Shown in pieces: positions 26,494 through 35,192 of a DNA stretch of 64,000 nucleotides (the first letter of the stretch is position 1; each line of letters begins with the position of its first letter). Source of the stretch: Bradyrhizobium yuanmingense (lineage in GTDB: Bacteria; Pseudomonadota; Alphaproteobacteria; Rhizobiales; Xanthobacteraceae); NCBI RefSeq assembly GCF_029167105.1, contig NZ_JARFML010000035.1:1-64000 (forward strand), given 5' to 3'. The notes beneath the pieces were generated by a model. That model made no database searches, was not told the origin of the DNA, and worked only from the letters and a program-made list of their open reading frames with translations. The translations under genes were made by a program, and so were the position numbers.

Positions 26494-27156
26494 TCACACC
26501 TCCCAGAGATCGCTCATATGCGCGAAGACCCGATCGGCCCCGGCGGCGGATAATATAGCCCGGCCATCGCGGTTGCGATAATGGCCGCCGCCAACAAATC
26601 CCCAGACGGTCATGCCGGCCGCCTTGCCCGCCTGCACGCCGCTGACGCTATCCTCGATCACCAGCGTACGCGATGGCGGCGTGCGCATGCTTTCGGCAGC
26701 ATGAAGAAAAAGATCGGGCGCCGGCTTGCCGTGCCTGACCATCTGCGCGGTGTAGATCCGATCGCCGAAATATGCCCGAAGACCGGTGACGTCGAGCGAG
26801 AGCGAAACGCGGTCGAGGTCGCTGGATGAAGCCACGCAGAACGGCACGGTCAGTCCGGAGATCGCCGCCTCCACCCCGGGGATCGGCGCGAGCGAGGCGG
26901 CAAAATTCTCCAGCACACGCGACTTCAGTCGGGACATGAAGGCGTCCGTCAGCGAGTGGCCGAGATCACGATAATGCTGCTCGACGGCCTTGGTGCTGCG
27001 TCCGAGAAACAGCTCGAGCGCCTGCTCCTCGCTGAGCACGAGGCCGAATTCCGCCAGGACCTCAGACAGGCAGCGGCAGCTCAAGAGCTCGCTGTCGACG
27101 AGCACACCATCACAGTCGAAGATGATCAGATCGGGATTTGGCCGGCCCTGCTCCAT
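26494..27156 (-). CDS. HAD-superfamily phosphatase (beta-PGM-like subgroup)
   Basis: A 220-residue HAD hydrolase: motif I FDCDGVLVDSE (nucleophile Asp near 14), motif II Ser in CVASSS near 110, Lys in HGKPAPDLF, motif IV IEDSVSGV. The helical cap between motifs I and II is that of subfamily IA. It should dephosphorylate a small sugar phosphate or act as a mutase. In front of SorC and the polyol genes it may drain toxic polyol or sugar phosphates. Substrate inferred only from context. Confidence 0.85.
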   Translation of the reverse strand: MEQGRPNPDLIIFDCDGVLVDSELLSCRCLSEVLAEFGLVLSEEQALELFLGRSTKAVEQHYRDLGHSLTDAFMSRLKSRVLENFAASLAPIPGVEAAISGLTVPFCVASSSDLDRVSLSLDVTGLRAYFGDRIYTAQMVRHGKPAPDLFLHAAESMRTPPSRTLVIEDSVSGVQAGKAAGMTVWGFVGGGHYRNRDGRAILSAAGADRVFAHMSDLWEV

Positions 27157-27223
27157 CCGGACATTCGATCATATACTCACGCGGTGAGCAATAGCTCGGC
27201 TGGCGCGAGCGATAGGATGCGCG

Positions 27224-27316
27224 CGTAGGGTGGCTTAGCCGGAGGCCTGATCTACCACTTCTGCATCCGCGGTAACAGGCGCTGGTGGGTTACGCCTTCG
27301 GCTAACCCACCCTACG
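27224..27316. repeat. Inverted repeat (GTAGGGTGG family)
   Basis: CGTAGGGTGGCTTAGCCGG at 27224-27242 pairs with CGGCTAACCCACCCTACG at 27299-27316 with one mismatch; the arms enclose 56 bp. This is a repeat family seen between Bradyrhizobium genes. It starts just past the GguB-like stop (27319) and may act as that operon's terminator or an mRNA 3' protector. Confidence 0.6.
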
Positions 27317-27318
27317 AC

Positions 27319-28509
27319 CTACCGCCGCTGATTGTACACGTCGATACACACCGCACCGAGCAGAACCAGGCCCTTGATGACCTGCTGATAGTCGATGCCG
27401 ATGCCGAGGATGGACATGCCGTTGTTCATCACGCCCATGATCATGGCGCCGACCACGGCACCGCCGACCCGTCCGACGCCGCCATAGGCCGAGGCGCCGC
27501 CGATGAAACAGGCAGCGATGACGTCGAGCTCGAAGCCGAGGCCGGCCTTCGGGGTCGCCGTGTTGAGCCGCGCGGCGAACACGAGGCCGGCGAGCGCGGC
27601 GAGGACGCCCATGTTGACGAAGGTGAGGAAGGTCAGCCGCTCGGTCTTGATGCCCGACAGGCTCGCCGCCTTGGCGTTGCCGCCGACGGCGTAGATCTGC
27701 CGGCCGATCACGGTGCGGCGGGTGACGAAGCCGTAGAGCGCGATCAGCGCGGTCATGATCACCAGCACGTTGGGCAGGCCGCGATGCGAGGCGATCAGAT
27801 AGGTGAAATAGAGCACGGCGCAGGCGAGCAAGATGCTCTTGCCGAGGAAGAACGCATAGGGCTCGACCTCGATGCCGTGCGACTGCTCGCGCGACCTTCC
27901 CTTGGCACTGGCATAGACGAGCCCGAGCGCGAGAACGGCGCCGATCAGCATGGAGGTCGGATGCAGCGTGCCGGCCTCGGGCAGCAGTTCCGGAATGAAA
28001 CCCGAGGACAGCTTCTGGAAGGTCGCCGGGAACGGCCCGAGCGACTGGCCCTGCAACACGGCGAGCGCCAAGCCCTTGAACACCAGCATGCCCGCCAATG
28101 TCACGATGAAGGAGGGGATCTTGAAATAGGCCACCCAATAGCCCTGCGCCGCACCGATCGCGCCGCCGAGCGCGAGGCAAGCGATGAAGGCGAGCGTATA
28201 ATCGACCTTGTAGGTCACCATCAGCAAGGCCGCCACGGCGCCGATGAAGCCTGCGACCGAGCCGACCGAAAGGTCGATATGGCCGGTGACGATGACCAGC
28301 AGCATGCCCAGCGCCATGATGACGATGTAGCTGTTCTGCAGCACCAGGTTGGTGAGATTGAGCGGCTGCAGCAACGTGCCGCCGGTCACGACCTGGAAGA
28401 ACAGCATGATCGCAACCAGCGACATCAACATGCCGTAATTGCGCAAATTGTTCTTGATGAAGCTGCCGTGCCGGCGCTCCTCGGGCAGCGAAACCGTCTT
28501 GTCGGTCAT
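27319..28509 (-). CDS. gguB: Monosaccharide ABC transporter permease (GguB/MmsB/XylH-like)
   Basis: A 396-residue CUT2 permease with about ten spans. GHIDLSVGSVAGFIGAVAA is the family's hallmark, and GLGFELDVIAACFIGGASAY with GGVGRVGGAVVGAMIMGVMN is the C-terminal EAA-like region. A hydrophilic insert (about 205-225, SAKGRSREQSHGIEVEPYAF) is typical of the GguB/XylH branch. Its ATG overlaps the GguA stop (ATGA). It forms the channel for ChvE-bound sugars such as galactose, arabinose, xylose and glucose. Confidence 0.88.
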   Translation of the reverse strand: MTDKTVSLPEERRHGSFIKNNLRNYGMLMSLVAIMLFFQVVTGGTLLQPLNLTNLVLQNSYIVIMALGMLLVIVTGHIDLSVGSVAGFIGAVAALLMVTYKVDYTLAFIACLALGGAIGAAQGYWVAYFKIPSFIVTLAGMLVFKGLALAVLQGQSLGPFPATFQKLSSGFIPELLPEAGTLHPTSMLIGAVLALGLVYASAKGRSREQSHGIEVEPYAFFLGKSILLACAVLYFTYLIASHRGLPNVLVIMTALIALYGFVTRRTVIGRQIYAVGGNAKAASLSGIKTERLTFLTFVNMGVLAALAGLVFAARLNTATPKAGLGFELDVIAACFIGGASAYGGVGRVGGAVVGAMIMGVMNNGMSILGIGIDYQQVIKGLVLLGAVCIDVYNQRR

Positions 28510-30083
28510 GGCTGCGATCCTCCCATCTCCGCGGCCGCGGGCGCGGCGTTCCCAATGCTTCGTTCGTTGCGCATGATGGCGCGCATAATCTTTTCCTGTG
28601 TCGCCTCTGAGCCCTTGAACTCGCCGACGAAGGCGCCGTCGTTCATGACGCAGATGCGGTCGCAGATGCCGAGCAGCTCGGGCATCTCCGAGGAGATCAC
28701 CACGACGCCGCGGCCGGCTTCCGCAAGCTCGTTGATGATACAGTAAATCTCATACTTGGCACCGACGTCGATACCTCTGGTCGGCTCGTCCAGGATCAGG
28801 ACCTTCGGGTCGGTCATCAACCATTTCGACAGCACGACCTTCTGCTGGTTGCCGCCGGAGAGCTGGCCGGTCTCCTGGTAGACGTCGGAGCAGCGGATGC
28901 GCATGCGGTTGCGGTAGTCGCTGGCGACCTTGAGCTCGGCGATATCGTCGATCACCCTGCCGGGTGCGACCTGGTCGAGGCTCGCCAGCGTGATGTTCTT
29001 GCGGACGTCGTCGGCGAGGATCAGGCCGAGCTGCTTGCGGTCCTCGGTGACGTAGGCAAGGCCGGCATCGATCGCGGCGGCGACGCTCGGCAGCGCGATC
29101 TCACGGCCCTCGAGCCGGATAATGCCGCTGATATTGGTGCCCCAGGAGCGACCGAACAGGCTCATGGCGAACTCGGTGCGCCCTGCCCCCATCAGCCCGG
29201 CGATCCCCACGACCTCGCCGCGCTTGACGCCGAAACTGACGTTCTTGATCACCTGCCGCTCGGGATGGATGGGGTGATAGACCGACCAGTTCTCGACGTC
29301 GAGCACGGGCTCGCCGATCTTCACGTTGCGCTCCGGGAAACGGTGCGCCATATCGCGGTTGACCATGCTGCGGATGATGCGGTCTTCCTGGATCTGTTCG
29401 GCATGGCAGTCGATGCTGTCCACCGTGCGGCCATCGCGCAGCACGGTGATGTGGTCGGCAACCTTGGCGACCTCGTTCAGCTTGTGCGAGATCAGGATCG
29501 AGCCGATGCCCTGCTCGCGGAAGGCCATCAGGCGCTCCAGCAGCGCGGCGCTGTCAGCCTCGTTGAGGCTCGCGGTCGGCTCGTCCAGGATCAGCATCCG
29601 CACCCGCTTGGACAGCGCCTTCGCGATCTCGACCAGCTGCTGCTTGCCGACACCGAGATCGGTGATCAGCGTATCCGGCGATTCCTTCAGGCCAACCTGC
29701 GCCAGCAGCTCGCGCGTGCGCCGGTAGACCTCGTCGCGGTCGATCACCCCCAACTTCGACGGCGGATGCGACAGGAAGATGTTCTCCGCGATCGACATCA
29801 GCGGGATCAGGGCCAGCTCCTGATGGATGATGATGATGCCCAGCGCCTCGGAATCATTGATGTCGCGGAAGCGGCGCTCCTCGCCCTCGAAGACGATGGT
29901 GCCCTCGTAGCTGCCGTGCGGATAGACCCCGCTCAGCACCTTCATCAGCGTCGACTTGCCGGCGCCGTTCTCGCCGACGAGCGCATGGATCTGCCCGGCG
30001 CGAACCGAGAAGTTGACGTCGCGCAACGCCTGCACGCCGGCAAAGCTCTTGCTGACGTTGCGCATCTCCAGCATGGCGGTCAT
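28506..30083 (-). CDS. gguA: Monosaccharide ABC transporter ATPase, duplicated (GguA/MmsA-like)
   Basis: A 525-residue protein with two ABC domains. The first has Walker A VGENGAGKSTLMK (about 37-49) and Walker B LILDEPTASL. The second has the degenerate loop GLMGAGRTEFAMSLFG, signature LSGGNQQKVVLSKWL and LILDEPTRGIDVG, the usual CUT2 pattern. The start is the ATG at 30083 (MTAMLEM); a longer reading would run through the hairpin repeat. It is separated from the ChvE-like gene by that repeat, a common device for making more binding protein than ATPase. Confidence 0.9.
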   Translation of the reverse strand: MTAMLEMRNVSKSFAGVQALRDVNFSVRAGQIHALVGENGAGKSTLMKVLSGVYPHGSYEGTIVFEGEERRFRDINDSEALGIIIIHQELALIPLMSIAENIFLSHPPSKLGVIDRDEVYRRTRELLAQVGLKESPDTLITDLGVGKQQLVEIAKALSKRVRMLILDEPTASLNEADSAALLERLMAFREQGIGSILISHKLNEVAKVADHITVLRDGRTVDSIDCHAEQIQEDRIIRSMVNRDMAHRFPERNVKIGEPVLDVENWSVYHPIHPERQVIKNVSFGVKRGEVVGIAGLMGAGRTEFAMSLFGRSWGTNISGIIRLEGREIALPSVAAAIDAGLAYVTEDRKQLGLILADDVRKNITLASLDQVAPGRVIDDIAELKVASDYRNRMRIRCSDVYQETGQLSGGNQQKVVLSKWLMTDPKVLILDEPTRGIDVGAKYEIYCIINELAEAGRGVVVISSEMPELLGICDRICVMNDGAFVGEFKGSEATQEKIMRAIMRNERSIGNAAPAAAEMGGSQP

Positions 30084-30117
30084 GGCTTTGGTGTCCTTGA
30101 AAAAGCTTATCTCTCCG

Positions 30118-30223
30118 CCGTCATTCCGGGGCGATGCGCCGGGGCCGCGAAGCGGGCCTGGAGCATCGAACCCGGAATCTCGAGGTTCCGGGTTCGATGC
30201 TTCGCATCGCCCCGGAACGACGG
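30118..30223. repeat. Nested inverted repeat between chvE- and gguA-like genes
   Basis: Outer arms 30118-30138 and 30203-30223 pair over 20 of 21 bases (CCGTCATTCCGGGGCGATGCG on one side). Inner arms 30163-30177 and 30186-30200 pair perfectly (GCATCGAACCCGGAA). The double hairpin lies within an operon, 10 bp after the ChvE-like stop. It belongs to a mobile repeat family common in Bradyrhizobium and may stabilise the upstream mRNA. Confidence 0.7.
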
Positions 30224-30232
30224 AGCACTCAC

Positions 30233-31303
30233 TTACTGGAACTGCGACTTCTTGTAGTAGCCGCTGTCGACCAGGGTCTTCTCCCAATTGTCCTTGTAGA
30301 CCACAACCGGCTTCAGCAGATAGGACGGCACGGTCTTGACACCGTTCTCGTAGGTCTTGGTGTCGTTGACGGTGACCTGCTTGCCGGCGAGCGCGGCGTC
30401 GACCATGTCAGCGGTCACCTTGGCGAGGTCGCGGGTGTCCTTGAAGATGGTCGAGTACTGGTCGCCGCGCAGCATGGCCTTGATCGAAGGCACCTCGGCA
30501 TCCTGGCCCGAGATGATGGGCATCGGCTGGCCGGCACTGCCGTAGCCGACGCCCTTCAGCGAGGAGATGATGCCGATCGAGAGGCCGTCATAGGGCGACA
30601 GCACGGCGTTGACTTTCTTATTGCCGTAATAGGCGCTGAGCAGGTTGTCCATGCGGGCCTGCGCAGTGGCGCCGTCCCAGCGCAGGGTCGCGACCTTATC
30701 CATGCCCATCTGGCCGGACACGACGACGAGCTTGCCGCTGTCGATATACGGCTTCAGCACGCTCATGGCGCCGTTGTAGAAGAAGTAGGCATTGTTGTCG
30801 TCGGGCGAGCCGCCGAACAGCTCGATGTTGAAGGGGCCCTTGCCGTCCTTCAGGCCGAGACCTTGCACGATCGACTCCGCCTGGAGCACGCCGACCTGGA
30901 AGTTGTCGAAGGTCGCGTAATAGTCGACGTTCGGCGTGCCGCGGATCAGGCGGTCATAGGCGATCACGGTGATGCCTTTTGCTTTCGCCTGCTTGAGCAC
31001 GTCGGACAAGGTGGTACCGTCGATCGCAGCGATCACCAGCGCCTTGGCGCCCTTGGTCACCATGTTCTCGACCTGGGAGAGCTGGTTCGGGATGTCGTCC
31101 TCGGCATATTGCAGGTCGGTGTTGTAGCCGCGCTCCTTCAGCACCTTGACCATGTTGTTGCCGTCGTCGATCCAGCGCGCCGAGGATTTTGTCGGCATGG
31201 CGATGCCGACCGTCGCCTTCTGGGCGAAGGCAGTGACGCCTGTGGCCATCGTGGCGGCACTGGCGAGCGCCAGCGCGAGAAATGTGGTCTTCAGTTTCAG
31301 CAT
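30233..31303 (-). CDS. chvE: Multiple-sugar-binding periplasmic protein (ChvE-like)
   Basis: A 356-residue protein: signal peptide 1-28 (ending VTAFAQ), then a type I periplasmic binding fold: VGIAMPTKSSARWIDDGNNM, YDRLIRGTPNVDYYATFDNF, LSPYDGLSIGIISSLKGVGY, GQDAEVPSIKAMLRGDQYST. These match ChvE/XylF-type receptors that bind galactose, arabinose, glucose or xylose. It is the first transporter gene, 70 bp after the lactonase stop, and probably shares its transcript. In Agrobacterium ChvE also signals to VirA; no such partner is seen here. Confidence 0.88.
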   Translation of the reverse strand: MLKLKTTFLALALASAATMATGVTAFAQKATVGIAMPTKSSARWIDDGNNMVKVLKERGYNTDLQYAEDDIPNQLSQVENMVTKGAKALVIAAIDGTTLSDVLKQAKAKGITVIAYDRLIRGTPNVDYYATFDNFQVGVLQAESIVQGLGLKDGKGPFNIELFGGSPDDNNAYFFYNGAMSVLKPYIDSGKLVVVSGQMGMDKVATLRWDGATAQARMDNLLSAYYGNKKVNAVLSPYDGLSIGIISSLKGVGYGSAGQPMPIISGQDAEVPSIKAMLRGDQYSTIFKDTRDLAKVTADMVDAALAGKQVTVNDTKTYENGVKTVPSYLLKPVVVYKDNWEKTLVDSGYYKKSQFQ

Positions 31304-31373
31304 GTTTCACTCCCTTTGGGTGTCAGACTTTCTTCGTAGTGTCGAGAACGACGGTCGTGTACGGCTTGGCCTC

Positions 31374-32255
31374 CTATGCGAGCTTGACGTCGGGTTCCGC
31401 GCGTCCGCGTGCGGTTGCTTCGAGCAGAAAGGTGCAGCCGGCTTGCGGATCGGCAGCGCGCGCCGCCGCGTCCATGTCCTGCCAGGCCGACGTGACGAGC
31501 AGGCGCGACAGGTCGGGGCCCACGAAGGCGGGGCAGCTCGCCTGCTTCGCCGGCACGCTGAGCGAACGCAGGCGCTCGCCTTGCGGCGAGTAGACGTCGA
31601 TCCGGCTCGCGCCCCAGCACGCATTCCAGATCTGCCCGTCGGCGTCGCACACCGAACCGTCGAGACCGCCGATGCCGCTGTGGCGCAGCAGCACCTCCGG
31701 CTCGCCACGCGGCAGGCCGGTCGCGGGATTGAGCGGCACGGCATAGAGCACCGCGCGCGGCGTATCGGTGAAGTAGCCGGTGGCGCCGTCGGGCGAGAAG
31801 CAGATCGAATTGGGAATGCTGATGCCGGGAAACAGCGTCGAGATCTTGCCGCGATGGAGCGCGTAGATCGCGCCCGCCTTCGGCTCGGCTTTCTTGCCCA
31901 TGGTGCCGATCCAGAACGTACCGGATTGATGCACGCGGCAATCGTTTGAGCGCGTCGCCGGATTGTCCGCTTCGAGCGGACAGAACAGCGTCATCGCACC
32001 ATCAGCGAGCTTGCGAATGTAGAGGCCGTCTTCGGCGACGATCAACTGCCGCTCGGCGTCGATACGCCCCAGCGCGCTTGCCATCCGGCCGAGCGCGTGG
32101 ATGCGGACAGAACCGCTGCCGAGTTGGGCCTCGAACAGCTTGCCTTCGCGAATGTCGAACCACCACGCCGTATCCGTGGTCACGTCATAGGTCGGACCTT
32201 CGCCGAGATGGCAAGGATGGTCCGAGAGGACAGTCGTCGGCACCTGCTCCATCAT
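31374..32255 (-). CDS. SMP-30/gluconolactonase-family sugar lactonase
   Basis: A 293-residue six-bladed propeller enzyme. Metal and substrate residues are in place: HLGEGPTYD (Glu near 19), NDCRVHQSGTFWIGTMG (Asn near 103), NSICFSPDG (Asn near 150) and LDGSVCDADG (Asp near 200). These hydrolyse aldonolactones. Between the 1-dehydrogenase/epimerase genes and the sugar importer, the likely substrate is L-arabinono- or D-galactono-lactone. Its start overlaps the epimerase stop (ATGA). Confidence 0.87.
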   Translation of the reverse strand: MMEQVPTTVLSDHPCHLGEGPTYDVTTDTAWWFDIREGKLFEAQLGSGSVRIHALGRMASALGRIDAERQLIVAEDGLYIRKLADGAMTLFCPLEADNPATRSNDCRVHQSGTFWIGTMGKKAEPKAGAIYALHRGKISTLFPGISIPNSICFSPDGATGYFTDTPRAVLYAVPLNPATGLPRGEPEVLLRHSGIGGLDGSVCDADGQIWNACWGASRIDVYSPQGERLRSLSVPAKQASCPAFVGPDLSRLLVTSAWQDMDAAARAADPQAGCTFLLEATARGRAEPDVKLA

Positions 32256-33328
32256 GGCGACCTCACCGAAAAGCGATAGACCGTGTGATGGCGATAGACC
32301 GCGCCGAGATCGAGGCGCGGGCTCGGAAAGTCAGGCCGGTTCGGAGCGTCGGGCCAGATGTGCGGCTCCAGGCACATGGCGTCCGATTGCCGGATCAGCT
32401 TGCCGCCCTTGCCGGACATAGTCCCGTCGAGATAATTGCCGGAATAGACCTGAAGTCCGGGCTGATCGGTGAGCAGCTCCATGATGCGCCCGGAGCGCGG
32501 CGCCTCCAGCCGCGCCGCGAGCGCAAGCTTGCCGTCGCGCCCGAGGCAATAGGTGTGGTCGTAGCCCCTGCCGTTCTGCAATTGCGGGTCGCCTTCGCGG
32601 ATGCGCTCGCCCACCGGCCGCGGTTTGCGGAAATCGAACGGCGTGCCGGCCACGCTGCGCGGCGGCTCCGGCAGCGGAATGGCGCTGGGATCGATGGCGA
32701 GGAACTGCTCGGCGGCCACCATCAGGCGGTGATCGAGAATGGACGTACCCGACGTCGCACCCTCGAGGTTGAAGAAGCTGTGGTTGGTCAAATTGACGAT
32801 GGTCGGCCGGTCGGTCCGCGCTTCCATCAGCAGCGACAGCTCGGTCGGGCCTGTGATGCGATAGGTCAGGCGGACGTCGAGCCTGCCCGGATAATTCTCC
32901 TCCCCGTGGGGGCTGACATAGGTGAGCGTCACGGCGGGCTCGGCGCCCTGGTCGATGTCCGTGATCTCCCAGAGCTTGCGATCAAAACCCTCGAGCCCGC
33001 CGTGCAGCGCATTCGGACCGTTGTTGACGGCAAGCTGCACCGTCTCGCCTTGAAGCGAAAACTGTCCCCTGGCGATGCGGTTCGCATAGCGGCCGACGGT
33101 GGCGCCCAGAAACTTCCGTTCGGCGAGATAGCCGGCGAAGGCATCATGGCCAAGCACGACGTCGTCGTATCCGCCGTTGGCATCCGGCGCGATCAGCGCC
33201 TGCAGCACCGCGCCGTGGCTGATGATACGCGCCTCGAAGCCGCCCTCCCCGCGCAGCACGACGCGCTCGACCTTGCGACCGTCGGGCAGCGTCCCGAACA
33301 CGTCTTGTGTGATTGTTGATACGGCCAT
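32252..33328 (-). CDS. galM: Aldose 1-epimerase (mutarotase)
   Basis: A 358-residue GalM-type enzyme: RYANRIARGQF and NALHGG in the N-terminal part, the catalytic His in NLTNHSFFNLEG, YDHTYCLG, and the catalytic Glu in the C-terminal CLEPHIWPDAPNRPDFP. It interconverts alpha and beta anomers so that the 1-dehydrogenase receives the right form. The start is the ATG at 33328; a TTG two codons earlier is possible. It is 2 bp from the dehydrogenase gene. Confidence 0.9.
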   Translation of the reverse strand: MAVSTITQDVFGTLPDGRKVERVVLRGEGGFEARIISHGAVLQALIAPDANGGYDDVVLGHDAFAGYLAERKFLGATVGRYANRIARGQFSLQGETVQLAVNNGPNALHGGLEGFDRKLWEITDIDQGAEPAVTLTYVSPHGEENYPGRLDVRLTYRITGPTELSLLMEARTDRPTIVNLTNHSFFNLEGATSGTSILDHRLMVAAEQFLAIDPSAIPLPEPPRSVAGTPFDFRKPRPVGERIREGDPQLQNGRGYDHTYCLGRDGKLALAARLEAPRSGRIMELLTDQPGLQVYSGNYLDGTMSGKGGKLIRQSDAMCLEPHIWPDAPNRPDFPSPRLDLGAVYRHHTVYRFSVRSP

Positions 33329-33330
33329 GC

Positions 33331-34257
33331 TCAATCCACAAACGGTTCGACGATCGTGCGCTTGCCGAGCAGGAAGGCGTCGGCGACGAGACGGAGCGGC
33401 GTCAGATCGACATCACTTGCGCCGGTCGCTGCGAGCGCGACGAAGCGTCGGTAGAGTCCGCGATATTCCTCATCGGGCCCTTCGGCAAGCACCTTGCCGT
33501 CGACGGCCATGCGCGCGCCACCGCTGGACAGCGTCAGCCGGCCTTGATCGGTGTCGGCGAGGATATCCCAGCTCTGCGGCCCGGTCTGGCGGAAGTCGAA
33601 CTCGGCGGTCACGGGCAGGCCGCTGATATCCGTCAGGTTCAGGTTCGCCGCGATCGGCGCCTGGCAATTGGCTGGAAAGGCCAGTTCGGCCGCGGTGACG
33701 AACACGGGCTTCGGCAGAATCCTGGTCAGGATCGACAGTGCGTTGATGCCGGGATCGAACACGCCGAGGCCGCCCGGCTCCCAGATCCAGCCCTGTCCGG
33801 GATGCCAAACACGCACGTCTTCCTTCCAGCTGATGTGCACGGATTTGATGTGCCGATCAGTGAGCCATTGCCGGGCCGGCTCCACCGCCGGCGCATGGCG
33901 CGAATGCCAGGTCGCAAACAATGTCCGCTTCGCACCCGCCGCCATCGCGATCAACGGATCAAGCTCGGCAACGCCGGTGCCCGGCGGCTTCTCCAGCATG
34001 ACGTGCTTGCCGGCGGCGAGCGCCGCCGCGGCCTGGGCCCGTCGCACCTGCGGCGGCGTGCAGAGCGAGACCGCGTCGATCGGCGGCCCCTTCTGAAGCA
34101 ATTCCTCGATGGTCGAAAAATGCGGCACCCCCTGCAGCGAGGCGTTGCGGCTCGCCACTGCGGCAAGCGTTGCGCCCGGTGTGGCGGCGATCGCCGCCAC
34201 ATGCTGGTCCCGCGCGATCTTGCCGAAGCCGACGATGGCGATGCGAAGGTCTGTCAC
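33331..34257 (-). CDS. Gfo/Idh/MocA-family D-galactose/L-arabinose 1-dehydrogenase
   Basis: A 308-residue oxidoreductase. The nucleotide-binding motif is IAIVGFGKIARDQH (6-19) and the family's catalytic EKPPGTG is near residue 94. Length and motifs such as WKEDVRVWHPGQGWIWEPGG match bacterial galactose/arabinose 1-dehydrogenases (AraA of Azospirillum, Gal of Pseudomonas), which oxidise the sugar to its lactone with NAD(P)+. It sits with lactonase, epimerase and a sugar importer, a strong functional context. Its start overlaps the GntR stop. Confidence 0.85.
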   Translation of the reverse strand: MTDLRIAIVGFGKIARDQHVAAIAATPGATLAAVASRNASLQGVPHFSTIEELLQKGPPIDAVSLCTPPQVRRAQAAAALAAGKHVMLEKPPGTGVAELDPLIAMAAGAKRTLFATWHSRHAPAVEPARQWLTDRHIKSVHISWKEDVRVWHPGQGWIWEPGGLGVFDPGINALSILTRILPKPVFVTAAELAFPANCQAPIAANLNLTDISGLPVTAEFDFRQTGPQSWDILADTDQGRLTLSSGGARMAVDGKVLAEGPDEEYRGLYRRFVALAATGASDVDLTPLRLVADAFLLGKRTIVEPFVD

Positions 34258-35030
34258 GCTTGTTCTCCAGTATCGGCCGACGGCAGCGGCTTGGCCGGGG
34301 CGGTCTCGATCGCCGTGCTGTCGTGACGGCGCATGCCGTTGTGAATGACATAGACCATGGCCTCGGACGCGGCACCGGCATCGCGCGCGACGATGGAATC
34401 GACGATCTTCTGATGCCAGAGCAGCACGGTCTCGCGGTCCTCCGACTCGACCGGAGCGCTGAGCAGGAACGAGGCGCGTAGCGCGGCTTCGATGACATGC
34501 CCGATCGAGCGCATGAACAGATTGCCCGAGGCACGCGCCACGGCCACATGGAGCGCGAGATCGGCATCGGCAAATCCGACCGAGTCGGACGCTTCATGCC
34601 GCATGCGATCCATGCAGCGGCGCAGCTCGCTGATGTCCTGCTCGGATCGCTGCGTTGCCGCCAGCATCGCCGCGCGCGGCTCGACGGCCAGACGGATCTC
34701 GGCGAGGTCGTTGAGGAAGCGCTTGTCGATGCCGGCGTCGAGGTGCCAGGCCAGCACGTCCGCGTCGAACATGTTCCAGGCGCCGCGCTCGCGCACGACG
34801 GTGCCGACCCGCGCCTTGGTGGAGAGCAGGCCCTTGGCGACCAGCGTCTTGACACTCTCGCGCAGCACCGGCCGCGACACGCCGAACATCGCGATCATCT
34901 CGGCATCCCCCGGCAGGCGCGTGCCTTCCGGATAGCGGCCGGCGATGATGTCGACGCCGATCGAACGCGCCACCTCCGCATGATTGGAATGGGCGCGCCG
35001 CGTCGGGATGACGACGATCCGCGAGGTCAT
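34254..35030 (-). CDS. GntR/FadR-family regulator of the sugar operon
   Basis: A 258-residue regulator. The winged helix is at about 15-80 (VARSIGVDIIAGRYPEGTRL, MFGVSRPVLRESVKTLVAKG), followed by an all-helical FCD effector domain from about 100, with the metal/ligand pattern D-x3-R-x-x-E then H-x-A-x-x-x-A. It resembles sugar-acid sensing FadR-type repressors (GalR/DgoR/GguR group). Its ATG overlaps the stop of a transporter remnant (ATGA), showing that it was once the next gene in that transporter operon. A perfect palindrome at 35433-35451 is its candidate operator. Confidence 0.87.
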   Translation of the reverse strand: MTSRIVVIPTRRAHSNHAEVARSIGVDIIAGRYPEGTRLPGDAEMIAMFGVSRPVLRESVKTLVAKGLLSTKARVGTVVRERGAWNMFDADVLAWHLDAGIDKRFLNDLAEIRLAVEPRAAMLAATQRSEQDISELRRCMDRMRHEASDSVGFADADLALHVAVARASGNLFMRSIGHVIEAALRASFLLSAPVESEDRETVLLWHQKIVDSIVARDAGAASEAMVYVIHNGMRRHDSTAIETAPAKPLPSADTGEQA

Positions 35031-35114
35031 GACGCCGCTCCCGCATGCTTCGCCGCCGGCCGGCGTGCAAGCGCGACCAGCCCGTGCTGCAGGACGATGA
35101 AGGCGAACAGAAGC
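35027..35114 (-). pseudogene. Remnant: C-terminal end of a sugar ABC permease (YjfF/YtfT-like)
   Basis: The last 28 codons read GVLLFAFIVLQHGLVALARR then PAAKHAGAAS and a stop that overlaps the GntR start. This is the final membrane span and tail of a CUT2 permease such as YjfF. Upstream in this frame the family match ends abruptly near 35114, where an inverted ATPase fragment begins. The rest of the gene is gone. Confidence 0.7.
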
Positions 35115-35192
35115 ACGCCCGAGGTGCGGGGGATCAGCAAGAGCTTTGGCGCGGTGCGCGCGTTGCAGGAGGTCGACTTCACGCTGAAACGG
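35115..35192 (+). pseudogene. Remnant: N-terminal piece of a sugar ABC ATPase, inverted
   Basis: The forward strand reads PEVRGISKSFGAVRALQEVD then FTLKR, the unmistakable first strand and turn of a CUT2 ATPase before its Walker A, but nothing of the remaining protein follows. Its orientation is opposite to the permease and binding-protein remnants on both sides, so an inversion as well as a deletion occurred. Confidence 0.7.
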
